From contig CAMTON010000024.1 of assembly GCA_947074105.1 (NCBI GenBank), positions 1 through 44,252 of the forward strand: a stretch of DNA of 44,252 bases. The letters are read 5' to 3'. Numbering within the stretch: position 1 is the stretch's first letter; every line of letters starts with the position of its first letter. Below, in pieces: positions 15,963 through 24,099 of this stretch. Origin of the DNA: an uncultured Bacteroidales bacterium. Its GTDB lineage: Bacteria; Bacteroidota; Bacteroidia; Bacteroidales; JAUNSR01. The translations under genes were made by a program, and so were the position numbers. A model generated the notes under the pieces. The model was given only the letters and a program-made list of their open reading frames with translations, made no database searches and was not told where the DNA came from.

Positions 15963-17036
15963 ATGACGAAAAACGAAAGAGTAGAAGTTTTGAAGAAAGA
16001 ATTATCAGAAATAGACTCATTGCTTAACGCTATTAAAGAGTGTCAGGATGCGCCTAAATCACTGATAAGTTTAGCTGCGGAAAAGGCTTATTATTTCGGC
16101 AGAAATATACTCTTGTTAAGTGAAGAGTTTGATGATCATATTGCGGTAAGGAAATTTTCTGAAGAGGGCGAAAAGAACGGCTCAAATGATTACTTCCTTG
16201 AATCAGAGGTCGAGAATATTATTCTTGAACCGGAAAGGTGTGTTTCCACAAGAGTTTCTACAAATCCTAATGATATGACTCCGTGGATGCCGGATTCACA
16301 AATCTTTGATGATAATAAATCTAAAGTAAAAGAAGATTCTTCGACAGAAGAGATTCTTGAAGTAGATACTTCATCACCGGAATATACAGAGCAACATAAG
16401 CCTGTTGCTGAAGGAACAAAAACAGCGATAAACGGAAATTTTTCAAATGAAACAAAAATGCCGAAACCGATATATGACAATATATCGATAAGCAAACATC
16501 TGGAAAGCTCCGCTCCTCTGGGAGATCAGGCATTGCAGCAGCAAGTGAAGGATGAAGAAGAAAAAAAAGAAACTGTGAAAATAAAGAAGGACAACAGTTC
16601 CGCTGAGGAAGTGAAGAGTTCTGAAAAATCACAGCCTGATAATATTGTTTCTGGGAATAAAAAAGAAGAGACTAAAAAACCTGCAGAGGATAATAAGGCT
16701 GCTTCAAAGAATAATGCGAAAGAGGAAAATCATAATCAAAAGCAGGCCTTTGAGTCATTATTCAAAAAACATCCGGAAACAGCAAAAGTGACATCGGCTC
16801 CTAAAACCGATATCCGCAGACTGTTAACCCTTAATGACAGATTCCTGTTTCAGCGTGAGCTGTTCAGAGGAGATGTCGGGTTAATGAATTTTACATTTGA
16901 TGAAATCAACAAACTTACTACTTTTGAAGAGGCTGTTAAATATATAGAATCTAACTTTAAATGGGATATGGAATTGCCTGAAGTTAAGGATTTCCTAAAT
17001 ATAACAGAACGTCATTTCACTGGTAAAACGTATTAG
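15963..17036 (+). CDS. Hypothetical protein with low-complexity centre
   Basis: I do not recognise a characterised family. The 357-aa product has three parts. An N-terminal helical domain (about 1-60) has KNERVEVLKKELSEIDSLL and AEKAYYFGRNILLLSEEF. A long charged, Lys/Glu/Ser-rich, probably disordered middle runs from about 75 to 270. A compact C-terminal domain (about 275-357) includes TLNDRFLFQRELFRGDVG, FNFTFDEIN-like and HFTGKTY segments. No signal peptide or membrane helix, so cytoplasmic. The C-terminal part looks evolutionarily constrained while the middle looks free. rsmI starts 7 bases after its stop, so the two are co-transcribed. Confidence 0.8.
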   Translation: MTKNERVEVLKKELSEIDSLLNAIKECQDAPKSLISLAAEKAYYFGRNILLLSEEFDDHIAVRKFSEEGEKNGSNDYFLESEVENIILEPERCVSTRVSTNPNDMTPWMPDSQIFDDNKSKVKEDSSTEEILEVDTSSPEYTEQHKPVAEGTKTAINGNFSNETKMPKPIYDNISISKHLESSAPLGDQALQQQVKDEEEKKETVKIKKDNSSAEEVKSSEKSQPDNIVSGNKKEETKKPAEDNKAASKNNAKEENHNQKQAFESLFKKHPETAKVTSAPKTDIRRLLTLNDRFLFQRELFRGDVGLMNFTFDEINKLTTFEEAVKYIESNFKWDMELPEVKDFLNITERHFTGKTY

Positions 17037-17043
17037 AATATTT

Positions 17044-17796
17044 ATGTCAAAACTATATGTAGTGCCTACTCCCGTAGGTAATCTTGAGGATATGACCTTC
17101 AGAGCGATAAAAGTGCTTAAAGAAGCAGATGTCGTTCTGGCGGAAGATACCCGTACAAGCAGTGTTCTTATGAAACACTTCGATATCACGACTCCTCTTA
17201 TTTCTCATCATAAATTTAATGAGCATCAGAGTCTGGGTTCCGTGATAAATAAAATCAAATCAGGTCAGACGGTTGCTCTTATTTCAGATGCCGGAACACC
17301 GGCAATTTCGGATCCGGGATTTCTGATAGTGAGAGAATGCGTAAGAAACGGAATTGTGGTGGAGTGTCTGCCTGGTGCGACAGCATTCGTTCCGGCTCTT
17401 GTCGCATCTGGACTTCCAAATGAAAGATTCTGTTTTGAAGGATTTCTGCCACAGAAGAAAGGTCGCGAGACAAGACTTAGAGAACTGGCACAAGAACAGA
17501 GAACGATGATTATTTACGAATCACCTCACCGTCTTATAAAAACTCTTGAACAGTTTAAGGGATTCTTTGGTGAGGAGCGTCAGATTTCTGTCGCAAGAGA
17601 AATATCGAAGAAATTTGCCGAGAATGTAAGAGGCACCGTTGGGGAGGTCCTTGAACATTTTACGGAAAAAGAACCGAAAGGAGAAATTGTGATAGTTGTT
17701 GAGGGAGCCCCGGCTCCGGTGAAAATAAAAGGTAATAAATATAAAGACAAAAACAGGCTTGAACGTGAAGATGAAAATGCCGGTGACGAAGAATAA
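17044..17796 (+). CDS. rsmI: 16S rRNA (cytidine1402-2'-O)-methyltransferase
   Basis: RsmI methylates the 2'-O of C1402 in the ribosomal decoding centre, using SAM. The 250-aa product shows the family's N-terminal LYVVPTPVGNLEDMTFRAIKVLKEADVVLAEDTRTS, then LISDAGTPAISDPG (SAM binding) and the LPGATAFVPALVASGLP segment, all diagnostic of the tetrapyrrole-methylase-fold RsmI. The C-terminus is slightly long and ends in a charged tail. It is the second gene of a compact unit, 7 bases after the hypothetical and 31 bases before the lipoprotein start. Confidence 0.96.
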   Translation: MSKLYVVPTPVGNLEDMTFRAIKVLKEADVVLAEDTRTSSVLMKHFDITTPLISHHKFNEHQSLGSVINKIKSGQTVALISDAGTPAISDPGFLIVRECVRNGIVVECLPGATAFVPALVASGLPNERFCFEGFLPQKKGRETRLRELAQEQRTMIIYESPHRLIKTLEQFKGFFGEERQISVAREISKKFAENVRGTVGEVLEHFTEKEPKGEIVIVVEGAPAPVKIKGNKYKDKNRLEREDENAGDEE

Positions 17797-17827
17797 AAAC
17801 ATTTTGTCTTATCGAAAATTTAAATAT

Positions 17828-18700
17828 ATGAGAAAAATAATATTTTCAGTACTTGCCATAATTCTGATGGCTTCATGTAGCGGTAACTCGGAAAAAATCA
17901 AACAGCTTCAGTATGAGAACGATTCTCTTACAGCGGTGACAACTCAGACAAAAGAGGAGTTTGATCAGCTTCTTTCTACATTAAATATCATTGAAGACGG
18001 CTTTGATAAAATAAAAGAACAGGAAAATTATCTTGTAATTCAGTCACAGTCAAGTGATATAAATCTGAGTGCGCAGCAAAGATTAAAAGATGATATAGAT
18101 TTTATCAATCAGACTCTTATTAAAAATAAAGAAGAACTTGAGAAATTAAAGAAGCTTTATAATCAGAGCAATCTGAAATCTCAGCAGATGAAAAATAAGA
18201 TTGATAAACTTACTGAAGATCTTGACCAGAAGACGGCAAGGATAAATATGCTTCAGGAGGAGCTTGCGAAAAAAGATGTTGAGATTTCAAAGCTTAATTC
18301 GGCTCTTAAGGAATATACCGGTATGGTAAGCCAGCTTAATGTGGAAAACCAGCAGCAGCGTACCACAATAAAAACTCAGGATAAAGAGTTGAATCGCGGA
18401 TGGTATGTTTTCGGAACAAAGTCCGAATTAAAGGAACAGGGAATTATCAGCGGAGGCGGATTATTCAATAAAAAGAAACTTTTGGAAACAGGATTTAATA
18501 AAGATTATTTCACTCCTGTAGACGTACGTAATTTTAAGGAGTTACCTTTGGAGGCACCAAAAGCAAAGGTCCTTACAAACATGCCTGAAGGTTCGTATGC
18601 TCTTATAAAAGGAGATAATAAGAATCTTACTCTTGTTATTACGGATTACAAAGCTTTCTGGTCGCTTTCTAAATATTTGGTAATTGAAGTTGATCTATAA
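17828..18700 (+). CDS. Coiled-coil lipoprotein of unknown function
   Basis: The chosen ATG at 17828 gives 290 aa starting MRKIIFSVLAIILMASCS, a clear lipoprotein signal with lipobox Cys17; an in-frame upstream ATG at 17759 lies inside rsmI and would bury the signal. After the lipid anchor comes a long coiled coil (about 22-190, heptad-rich Lys/Glu/Leu/Gln), then a C-terminal globular part (about 195-290: WYVFGTKSELKEQGII, FNKKKLLETGF, YALIKGDNKNLTLVI). I do not recognise a named family. It is probably a periplasm-facing spacer or scaffold. Its stop overlaps the next start (TAATG), showing translational coupling. Confidence 0.85.
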   Translation: MRKIIFSVLAIILMASCSGNSEKIKQLQYENDSLTAVTTQTKEEFDQLLSTLNIIEDGFDKIKEQENYLVIQSQSSDINLSAQQRLKDDIDFINQTLIKNKEELEKLKKLYNQSNLKSQQMKNKIDKLTEDLDQKTARINMLQEELAKKDVEISKLNSALKEYTGMVSQLNVENQQQRTTIKTQDKELNRGWYVFGTKSELKEQGIISGGGLFNKKKLLETGFNKDYFTPVDVRNFKELPLEAPKAKVLTNMPEGSYALIKGDNKNLTLVITDYKAFWSLSKYLVIEVDL

Positions 18701-19395
18701 TGTCGTATAAACATATATTTTTAGATTTTGACGATACTATATATGATACCCGTGGAAATGCCGATATAGCTTTAAAAGAGTTGTATCAGCATTTCTCTCT
18801 TTCCGATTATTTTGAATCCTTTGATGTATTTCATGAGAGATACTGGAAACAGAATACGGAGCTCTGGGCTCAATATAGCAGAGGGGAGATAAAAAAAGAG
18901 AAATTAATAGTTGACAGATTTTTAATTCCTCTTAATAGCGTTGGTATAAATGATGCTGCTTTGGCGCTGGAACTGAATAACTGGTTTCTTGACTGCACAT
19001 CTAAGAAAAGTAAACTTATTGAGGGCGCCGTCCCTTTGCTTGATTACCTGAAGTCAAAGTATAAACTTCATATATTAAGCAACGGGTTTGTCGAGGTTCA
19101 GTATAAGAAGCTGAGAAATTCCGGTGTCGAACATTACTTTGAAAGCATAATACTTTCAGAACAGGCGGGCGCAAATAAACCTCATAAGATGTTTTTTGAT
19201 TATGCTATGAAAATATCAGGTGCAAATATTGAAGATTGTATTATGATCGGAGATAACTTTGATACCGATATAATAGGTGCTTATAATTATGAAATAGCCC
19301 AAATATATTATAATCCGAGATCACTGCCGGTTACTGAATTGATAAAACCGACTTTTCAGGTGAAATCGCTTGATGAAATAAAAGAGATTCTTTAG
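18700..19395 (+). CDS. YjjG-family HAD nucleotidase
   Basis: The 231-aa HAD hydrolase fits the YjjG group, which dephosphorylates non-canonical pyrimidine nucleotides and other nucleoside monophosphates. HAD motif I is DFDDTIYD (9-16; nucleophile Asp9, acid/base Asp11), motif II is the ILSNG segment near residue 127, the conserved Lys lies in GANKPHKMFF, and motif III/IV is IGDNFDTDIIGA. The ATG overlaps the lipoprotein stop by one base. It is the last gene of the unit and a terminator follows. YjjG rather than a phosphoglycolate phosphatase is a family-level judgement. Confidence 0.87.
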   Translation: MSYKHIFLDFDDTIYDTRGNADIALKELYQHFSLSDYFESFDVFHERYWKQNTELWAQYSRGEIKKEKLIVDRFLIPLNSVGINDAALALELNNWFLDCTSKKSKLIEGAVPLLDYLKSKYKLHILSNGFVEVQYKKLRNSGVEHYFESIILSEQAGANKPHKMFFDYAMKISGANIEDCIMIGDNFDTDIIGAYNYEIAQIYYNPRSLPVTELIKPTFQVKSLDEIKEIL

Positions 19396-19406
19396 GTTTC
19401 CGGAGA

Positions 19407-19440
19407 AAGAGGCATATTTATTTTTAAATATGTCTTTTAT
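19407..19440 (+). terminator. Terminator of the rsmI-yjjG unit
   Basis: A 14-bp stem with two G-T wobbles (19407-19420 with 19425-19438) and a TTTT loop starts 12 bases after the YjjG-like stop and ends in T's. Confidence 0.7.
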
Positions 19441-19514
19441 AATTTCTGATTCGTTATCATTGACTTAATGATATCGGTCACATATTGGTATTAACTCATT
19501 AAAAACTTACATAT

Positions 19515-20432
19515 ATGCCTTTAAATTTACCTGACAGATTACCGGCTATAGAAGCTTTAAAGGAAGAAAATATTTTTGTCATTGATGAAAAAAGAGCATC
19601 TTCTCAGGATATACGACCGTTGAAAATCGTAATTCTGAATCTCATGCCTGTTAAAATTACGACAGAGACCGATCTTGTTCGTCTTTTGTCAAATACTCCT
19701 TTGCAGGTAGAGATAGAGTTTATGAAAATTAAAGATCATGTAAGTAAGAATACTTCGGAAGATCATATAGAGAAATTTTATAAGAATTTCGATGAGCTGG
19801 AGGATAATAAATATGACGGAATGATCATTACCGGTGCACCTCTTGAACATCTTGAGTATAATGATGTAAGTTACTGGAATGAGATAAAAAAGATCTTTGA
19901 CTGGAGCAGAACGCATGTCACATCGACTCTTTATATATGCTGGGCAGCACAGGCCGGATTATATCATTTTTATGACGTGCCTAAATATCCGCTGGAGGAG
20001 AAGATGTTCGGAGTATTTCCTCATACGCTGAAAGATAAGAAAAATCCGCTTTTCAGAGGATTTGATGATGAATTCTTTGTACCTCAAAGCCGCCACAGCG
20101 AAGTAAGGGGAGAGGATATCGAAAAAGTGAAAGAACTTACGATATTGTCAGACTCTGATGATTCGGGAGTATATATCGTTATGGGAAGAAACGGAAGAGA
20201 GATATTTGTTACGGGACATTCTGAATATTCACCTCTTACTCTTGACGGAGAATACAGAAGAGACCTGTCGAAGAATCTGCCGATTAAAATGCCTAAGAAT
20301 TATTATAAGGATAATGACTTAGAAAAAGGTCCTGTAGTGAAATGGAGAAGTCATGCCAATCTTTTGTTTTCAAACTGGCTTAATTATTTCGTTTATCAGG
20401 AAACTCCTTATGATATAATGGAAATCAAGTAA
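19515..20432 (+). CDS. metA: Homoserine O-acetyltransferase, MetA type
   Basis: MetA activates homoserine for methionine synthesis. The 305-aa protein has the catalytic Cys142 (LYICWAAQ), His235 and Glu237 ([10 protein letters not shown]) in the family's exact numbering. Residue 111 is Glu ([12 protein letters not shown]), where E. coli MetA has Gly; in Bacillus cereus MetA this Glu selects acetyl-CoA rather than succinyl-CoA. So the gene is better called an acetyltransferase despite the common homoserine O-succinyltransferase label. It is monocistronic by context. No SAM riboswitch fold was recognised in the 119-base leader. Confidence 0.95.
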   Translation: MPLNLPDRLPAIEALKEENIFVIDEKRASSQDIRPLKIVILNLMPVKITTETDLVRLLSNTPLQVEIEFMKIKDHVSKNTSEDHIEKFYKNFDELEDNKYDGMIITGAPLEHLEYNDVSYWNEIKKIFDWSRTHVTSTLYICWAAQAGLYHFYDVPKYPLEEKMFGVFPHTLKDKKNPLFRGFDDEFFVPQSRHSEVRGEDIEKVKELTILSDSDDSGVYIVMGRNGREIFVTGHSEYSPLTLDGEYRRDLSKNLPIKMPKNYYKDNDLEKGPVVKWRSHANLLFSNWLNYFVYQETPYDIMEIK

Positions 20433-20480
20433 GTAAAAGTTATTACGAATATTGTATTTACAGAAAAAAAATTAAATCTG

Positions 20481-20510
20481 TTTGTGAAGTTGATGTTTTG
20501 ACGAACTTTG
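20481..20510 (+). promoter_or_regulatory. Candidate promoter of the U32 gene
   Basis: TTTG (20481-20484), an 18-base spacer and GAACTTTG (20503-20510) resemble the Bacteroidetes promoter with one mismatch in the -7 box. It is placed 27 bases before the ATG. Confidence 0.4.
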
Positions 20511-20537
20511 CAGACAGATTTTTTTATATAGATTATA

Positions 20538-22361
20538 ATGACAAGAAAAATAGAACTTCTTGCTCCTGCTAAGAATGCTCAGACTGGTATTGAGGCTATA
20601 AAGCACGGAGCTGATGCGGTATATATAGGAGCCGATAAATTCAGTGCACGCCAGGCAGCCGGCAATTCGGTTGAAGATATTTCAGAACTGGTTAAATTTG
20701 CTCATCAGTACGGAGCTAAAGTTTATGTAGCGCTTAATACTGTTCTTACAGATGAACAGCTTCCGGAGGCGGAAAAACTGATTTGGGATCTTTATAATAT
20801 TGACGTAGATGCCATAATCGTTCAGGATATGGGAATCATGGAGCTTAATCTTCCTGAAATAGAACTTCATGCAAGTACTCAGACTGACTGCCGCACACCG
20901 GAGAAAGTGAATTTCATGGTTGAAAACGGTTTCTCTCAGGTCGTTCTTCCGCGTGAGTTTACTCTGGATGAAATTGCAGCGGTAAGAAAGACAACAGATG
21001 TTGCACTTGAAATATTTGTACACGGAGCATTATGTGTCAGTTATAGCGGACAATGCTATATTTCTGAAGCATTATGTGGAAGAAGCGCAAACAGAGGAGC
21101 TTGTGCACAGTATTGCCGTCTTCCATATAAACTTTATGATGCTAACGGAAAACTTCTTGTAGAAGATAAGCATCTTCTTTCTCTTAAAGATCTAAATCAG
21201 AGTGACTATCTTGAGAAAATAATAGATGCGGGTGCCACTTCTCTGAAAATAGAGGGACGTCTGAAGGATGTCGATTATGTAAAAAATGTAACGGCATATT
21301 ACAGAAAACGCCTGGACGGGATTTTCAGAAAAAGAAAAGATCTTCAGCCTGCCTCTTCCGGATATTGTGAATTTAGTTTCGAACCTAATCTTAGTAAAAG
21401 TTTTAATCGCGGATTTACAAACTACTTTCTTAACGGCAGAGGAAAAGATGCAATCTATAATCCTGATACGCCTAAATCTACCGGAGAGTATATCGGTACC
21501 GTTAAGGAGATAAAGAAAGGCTATTTTACGGTTGCCGGACTTAAGCAGATTCATAACGGCGACGGTCTGTGCTATAAAGCTCCTGACGGAAGCTTTAAGG
21601 GATTCAGAGTAAATAAGGCTGAGGAAAACAGAATATTTCCGCTTGAAATGCCTCATATAAAACCTAAAACCGAGCTTTACCGTAATTTTGATAATGATTT
21701 CGAAAAAGAACTTTCTAAAGAAAGCGCAGTAAGAAAAATTTATGTTGACATTACTTTGAAAGAAACAGCAAACGGTTTTGAGTTGCTTATCTCTGATATT
21801 GACGGAAATAATGTTTCTTATCTGATTGAACAGAATAAAGACATTGCACGTAACGATCAGACTGAGAATCAGAAAAAACAGCTTTCAAAACTGGGAAATA
21901 CCATTTTTGAAGCACGTGATATAAGAATAGAACTTAATCAGTCTTATTTTATTCCTTCATCAGTTCTGGCTGATGCAAGACGTGAGGCTACGGAAAAACT
22001 GCTTTCATTAAGAATTGAAAAAAACAGAAAAAACGTAAGAGGTAAGAAATCTTCCTGTGAAACGGTGAAATATCCGGAAAAACATATTTCATATCTTGGT
22101 AACGTCACTAATGAAAAGGCAAAACAGTTTTACCTGGACAGAGGCGTGGATAGCGTAGATCCTGGATTTGAACTTAAGAAGTGTGATGATGTTGTATTAA
22201 TGCAGACAAAACATTGTATAAAATATTCACTTGGATGGTGTCCGGTTCATCAAAAATCAACGGTAAGAAATGCAGAACCATTATTTCTGGAATATAAAGA
22301 AGAGAGGCTTAAACTTAGCTTTGATTGTGCAAAATGTCAGATGAAAATTCATAAAGCCTGA
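20538..22361 (+). CDS. U32-family (RlhA/TrhP-like) protein
   Basis: The 607-aa protein belongs to the 'peptidase U32' family, whose characterised members (RlhA, TrhP, UbiU/V) are iron-sulphur RNA or ubiquinone hydroxylation factors rather than proteases. It has the N-terminal LLAPAKNAQTGIEAIKHGADAVYIGA barrel start and the U32 signature EIFVHGALCVSYSGQCYIS with Cys166 and Cys173, plus Cys180, Cys189 and Cys193 in the following segment. A C-terminal extension (about 300-607) carries a second Cys set (KHCIKYSLGWC, and CAKC near the end). A role in prephenate-dependent RNA hydroxylation is an inference from family. Apparently monocistronic. Confidence 0.88.
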   Translation: MTRKIELLAPAKNAQTGIEAIKHGADAVYIGADKFSARQAAGNSVEDISELVKFAHQYGAKVYVALNTVLTDEQLPEAEKLIWDLYNIDVDAIIVQDMGIMELNLPEIELHASTQTDCRTPEKVNFMVENGFSQVVLPREFTLDEIAAVRKTTDVALEIFVHGALCVSYSGQCYISEALCGRSANRGACAQYCRLPYKLYDANGKLLVEDKHLLSLKDLNQSDYLEKIIDAGATSLKIEGRLKDVDYVKNVTAYYRKRLDGIFRKRKDLQPASSGYCEFSFEPNLSKSFNRGFTNYFLNGRGKDAIYNPDTPKSTGEYIGTVKEIKKGYFTVAGLKQIHNGDGLCYKAPDGSFKGFRVNKAEENRIFPLEMPHIKPKTELYRNFDNDFEKELSKESAVRKIYVDITLKETANGFELLISDIDGNNVSYLIEQNKDIARNDQTENQKKQLSKLGNTIFEARDIRIELNQSYFIPSSVLADARREATEKLLSLRIEKNRKNVRGKKSSCETVKYPEKHISYLGNVTNEKAKQFYLDRGVDSVDPGFELKKCDDVVLMQTKHCIKYSLGWCPVHQKSTVRNAEPLFLEYKEERLKLSFDCAKCQMKIHKA

Positions 22362-22407
22362 TTTTGTGATTATTATTTATAAAAAATTGCAGAAATCAAT
22401 ACATTAT

Positions 22408-22439
22408 TTGTGCATAAAATACAATATTTTGTACTTTTG
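22408..22439 (+). promoter_or_regulatory. Promoter of purH
   Basis: TTG (22408-22410, part of TTTG), a 21-base spacer and TACTTTTG (22432-22439) are a full match to the Bacteroidetes -33/-7 pattern. The predicted start is about 20 bases before the purH ATG. No PUR-type operator or riboswitch is recognised. Confidence 0.7.
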
Positions 22440-22466
22440 TCGAACCTTTAAATAAATTCTTTATAT

Positions 22467-23990
22467 ATGTCTGGAAACAAGAGAATTAAAACCGCATTGG
22501 TTTCTGTTTATCACAAAGATGGGTTAGACGAAATTCTAACAAAACTTCACGCAGAAGGTGTACAATTTATTTCAACGGGGGGAACTCAAACGTTTATCGA
22601 GTCATTAGGTATGCCTTGTAAAGCTGTTGAGGACCTGACATCATATCCTTCAATTCTTGGAGGTCGCGTTAAAACTCTTCATCCAAAAGTTTTCGGTGGT
22701 ATCCTATGCCGCAGAGATAACGAAACGGATAATGAGCAGATCGAACAGTATGAAATCCCTGAAATAGATCTTGTCATTGTAGACCTTTACCCTTTCTCGG
22801 ATACAGTAGCTTCAGGTGCAGAGGCGCAGGCTATCATAGAGAAAATCGATATAGGCGGAATTTCTCTTATCAGAGCTGCTGCCAAAAACTTTAAAGATGT
22901 TGTTATTGTAGCTTCAAAATCACAGTATGCTCCTCTTCGCGAACTTCTTAACCGTAATGGTGCAGAAACTACAATCGAAGACCGCAGATGGTTTGCTAAA
23001 GAAGCTTTTGCAGTTTCTTCAGGTTATGATTCAGCAATTTTCAACTGGTTTGATGATAACGAAGGAAGTGCTCTTCGTATAGCAGTAGATAATGCAAAAG
23101 TTCTTCGCTATGGTGAAAATCCTCATCAAAAAGGTATTTTCTACGGAAACTTCGATGAAATTTTCGAACAGCTGCAAGGTAAGGAGATTTCTTACAACAA
23201 TCTTCTTGATATAGAAGCTGCAGTGAATCTTATCTCTGAATTTGATGATCTTACTTTTGCAATCCTTAAACATAATAATGCATGTGGTCTTGCCTCTCGT
23301 CCTACAATGGTTGAAGCATATAAAGCTGCATTTGCTGGAGATCCCGTTTCTGCGTTCGGTGGTGTTCTTATCACTAACGGCATAATCGATAAAGCTACAG
23401 CAGAGCAAATGAATACTCTTTTCTTTGAGATCATCATCGCTAAAGATTACGACGTGGATGCTATCGAGGTATTGTCTTCTAAAAAGAACCGTATCATTCT
23501 TATTCAGAAAAAAGCTGTTGAAGCAAAAAAACAGTGCCGTTCTCTTCTTAACGGTATGCTTGTTCAGGATAAAGATTCTCAGATGGTAAGTGCTGACGAT
23601 CTTAAACAGGTAACAAAGAAAGCTCCGACACAGCAGGAAGTAGAAGATATGATCTTCGCTAACAAAATCGTAAAAAACAGTAAATCAAACGCTATAGTTC
23701 TTGCAAAAGACAAAACTCTTTGCGCAAGTGGCGTTGGTCAGACATCTCGCGTTGACGCGACATTACAGGCAATTGATAAAGCAAAACATTTCGGATTCGA
23801 CCTTAATGGCTCTGTTATGGCTTCTGATGCATTCTTCCCATTCCCTGATTGTGTAGAATATGCAAACAAAGCAGGTATCACAGCTGTTATTCAACCGGGT
23901 GGATCTATAAAAGATAATCTGTCAGTAGAATATTGTGATGAACATGATATAGCTATGGTTATGACCGGTTTTCGTCATTTCAAGCATTAA
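22467..23990 (+). CDS. purH: Bifunctional AICAR transformylase/IMP cyclohydrolase
   Basis: PurH carries out the last two steps of de novo IMP synthesis in the cytoplasm: formyl transfer from 10-formyl-THF to AICAR, then ring closure. The 507-aa product has the N-terminal MGS-like cyclohydrolase domain (about 1-150: TALVSVYHKDGLDEI, STGGT, GGRVKTLHPKVFGGIL) and the C-terminal transformylase domain with KHNNACG (usual KHxNPCG), and the FFPFPDCVEYANKAGI and QPGGSI segments near the end. The Pro to Ala change within KHxNPCG is notable but does not remove the catalytic Lys-His. A consensus promoter precedes it. Confidence 0.97.
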   Translation: MSGNKRIKTALVSVYHKDGLDEILTKLHAEGVQFISTGGTQTFIESLGMPCKAVEDLTSYPSILGGRVKTLHPKVFGGILCRRDNETDNEQIEQYEIPEIDLVIVDLYPFSDTVASGAEAQAIIEKIDIGGISLIRAAAKNFKDVVIVASKSQYAPLRELLNRNGAETTIEDRRWFAKEAFAVSSGYDSAIFNWFDDNEGSALRIAVDNAKVLRYGENPHQKGIFYGNFDEIFEQLQGKEISYNNLLDIEAAVNLISEFDDLTFAILKHNNACGLASRPTMVEAYKAAFAGDPVSAFGGVLITNGIIDKATAEQMNTLFFEIIIAKDYDVDAIEVLSSKKNRIILIQKKAVEAKKQCRSLLNGMLVQDKDSQMVSADDLKQVTKKAPTQQEVEDMIFANKIVKNSKSNAIVLAKDKTLCASGVGQTSRVDATLQAIDKAKHFGFDLNGSVMASDAFFPFPDCVEYANKAGITAVIQPGGSIKDNLSVEYCDEHDIAMVMTGFRHFKH

Positions 23991-24032
23991 TAATTAAAAA
24001 GAGGCTTGGCTATTATTTTATAGAAAAATAAT

Positions 24033-24040
24033 TATGTTTG
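24033..24040 (+). promoter_or_regulatory. Candidate -7 box of mreB
   Basis: TATGTTTG is a full -7 match 60 bases before the chosen mreB ATG. It contains the upstream in-frame ATG at 24034, which argues against that ATG being a start codon. A TTG lies 24 bases before, longer than the usual spacing. Confidence 0.45.
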
Positions 24041-24099
24041 CTCAAGCTGCCTTTTACTTATTCTGCTTGTTTTTGAAACCTTTAAAAACAAAGAAAAAA

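Noticed and set aside
17759-17827. Longer start of the coiled-coil lipoprotein at 17759
   Set aside because: It overlaps rsmI by 38 bases and hides the lipoprotein signal that begins at 17828.
19441-19514. SAM riboswitch before metA
   Set aside because: The leader left after the upstream terminator is only about 75 bases and lacks the SAM-I or SAM-II core that I could recognise.
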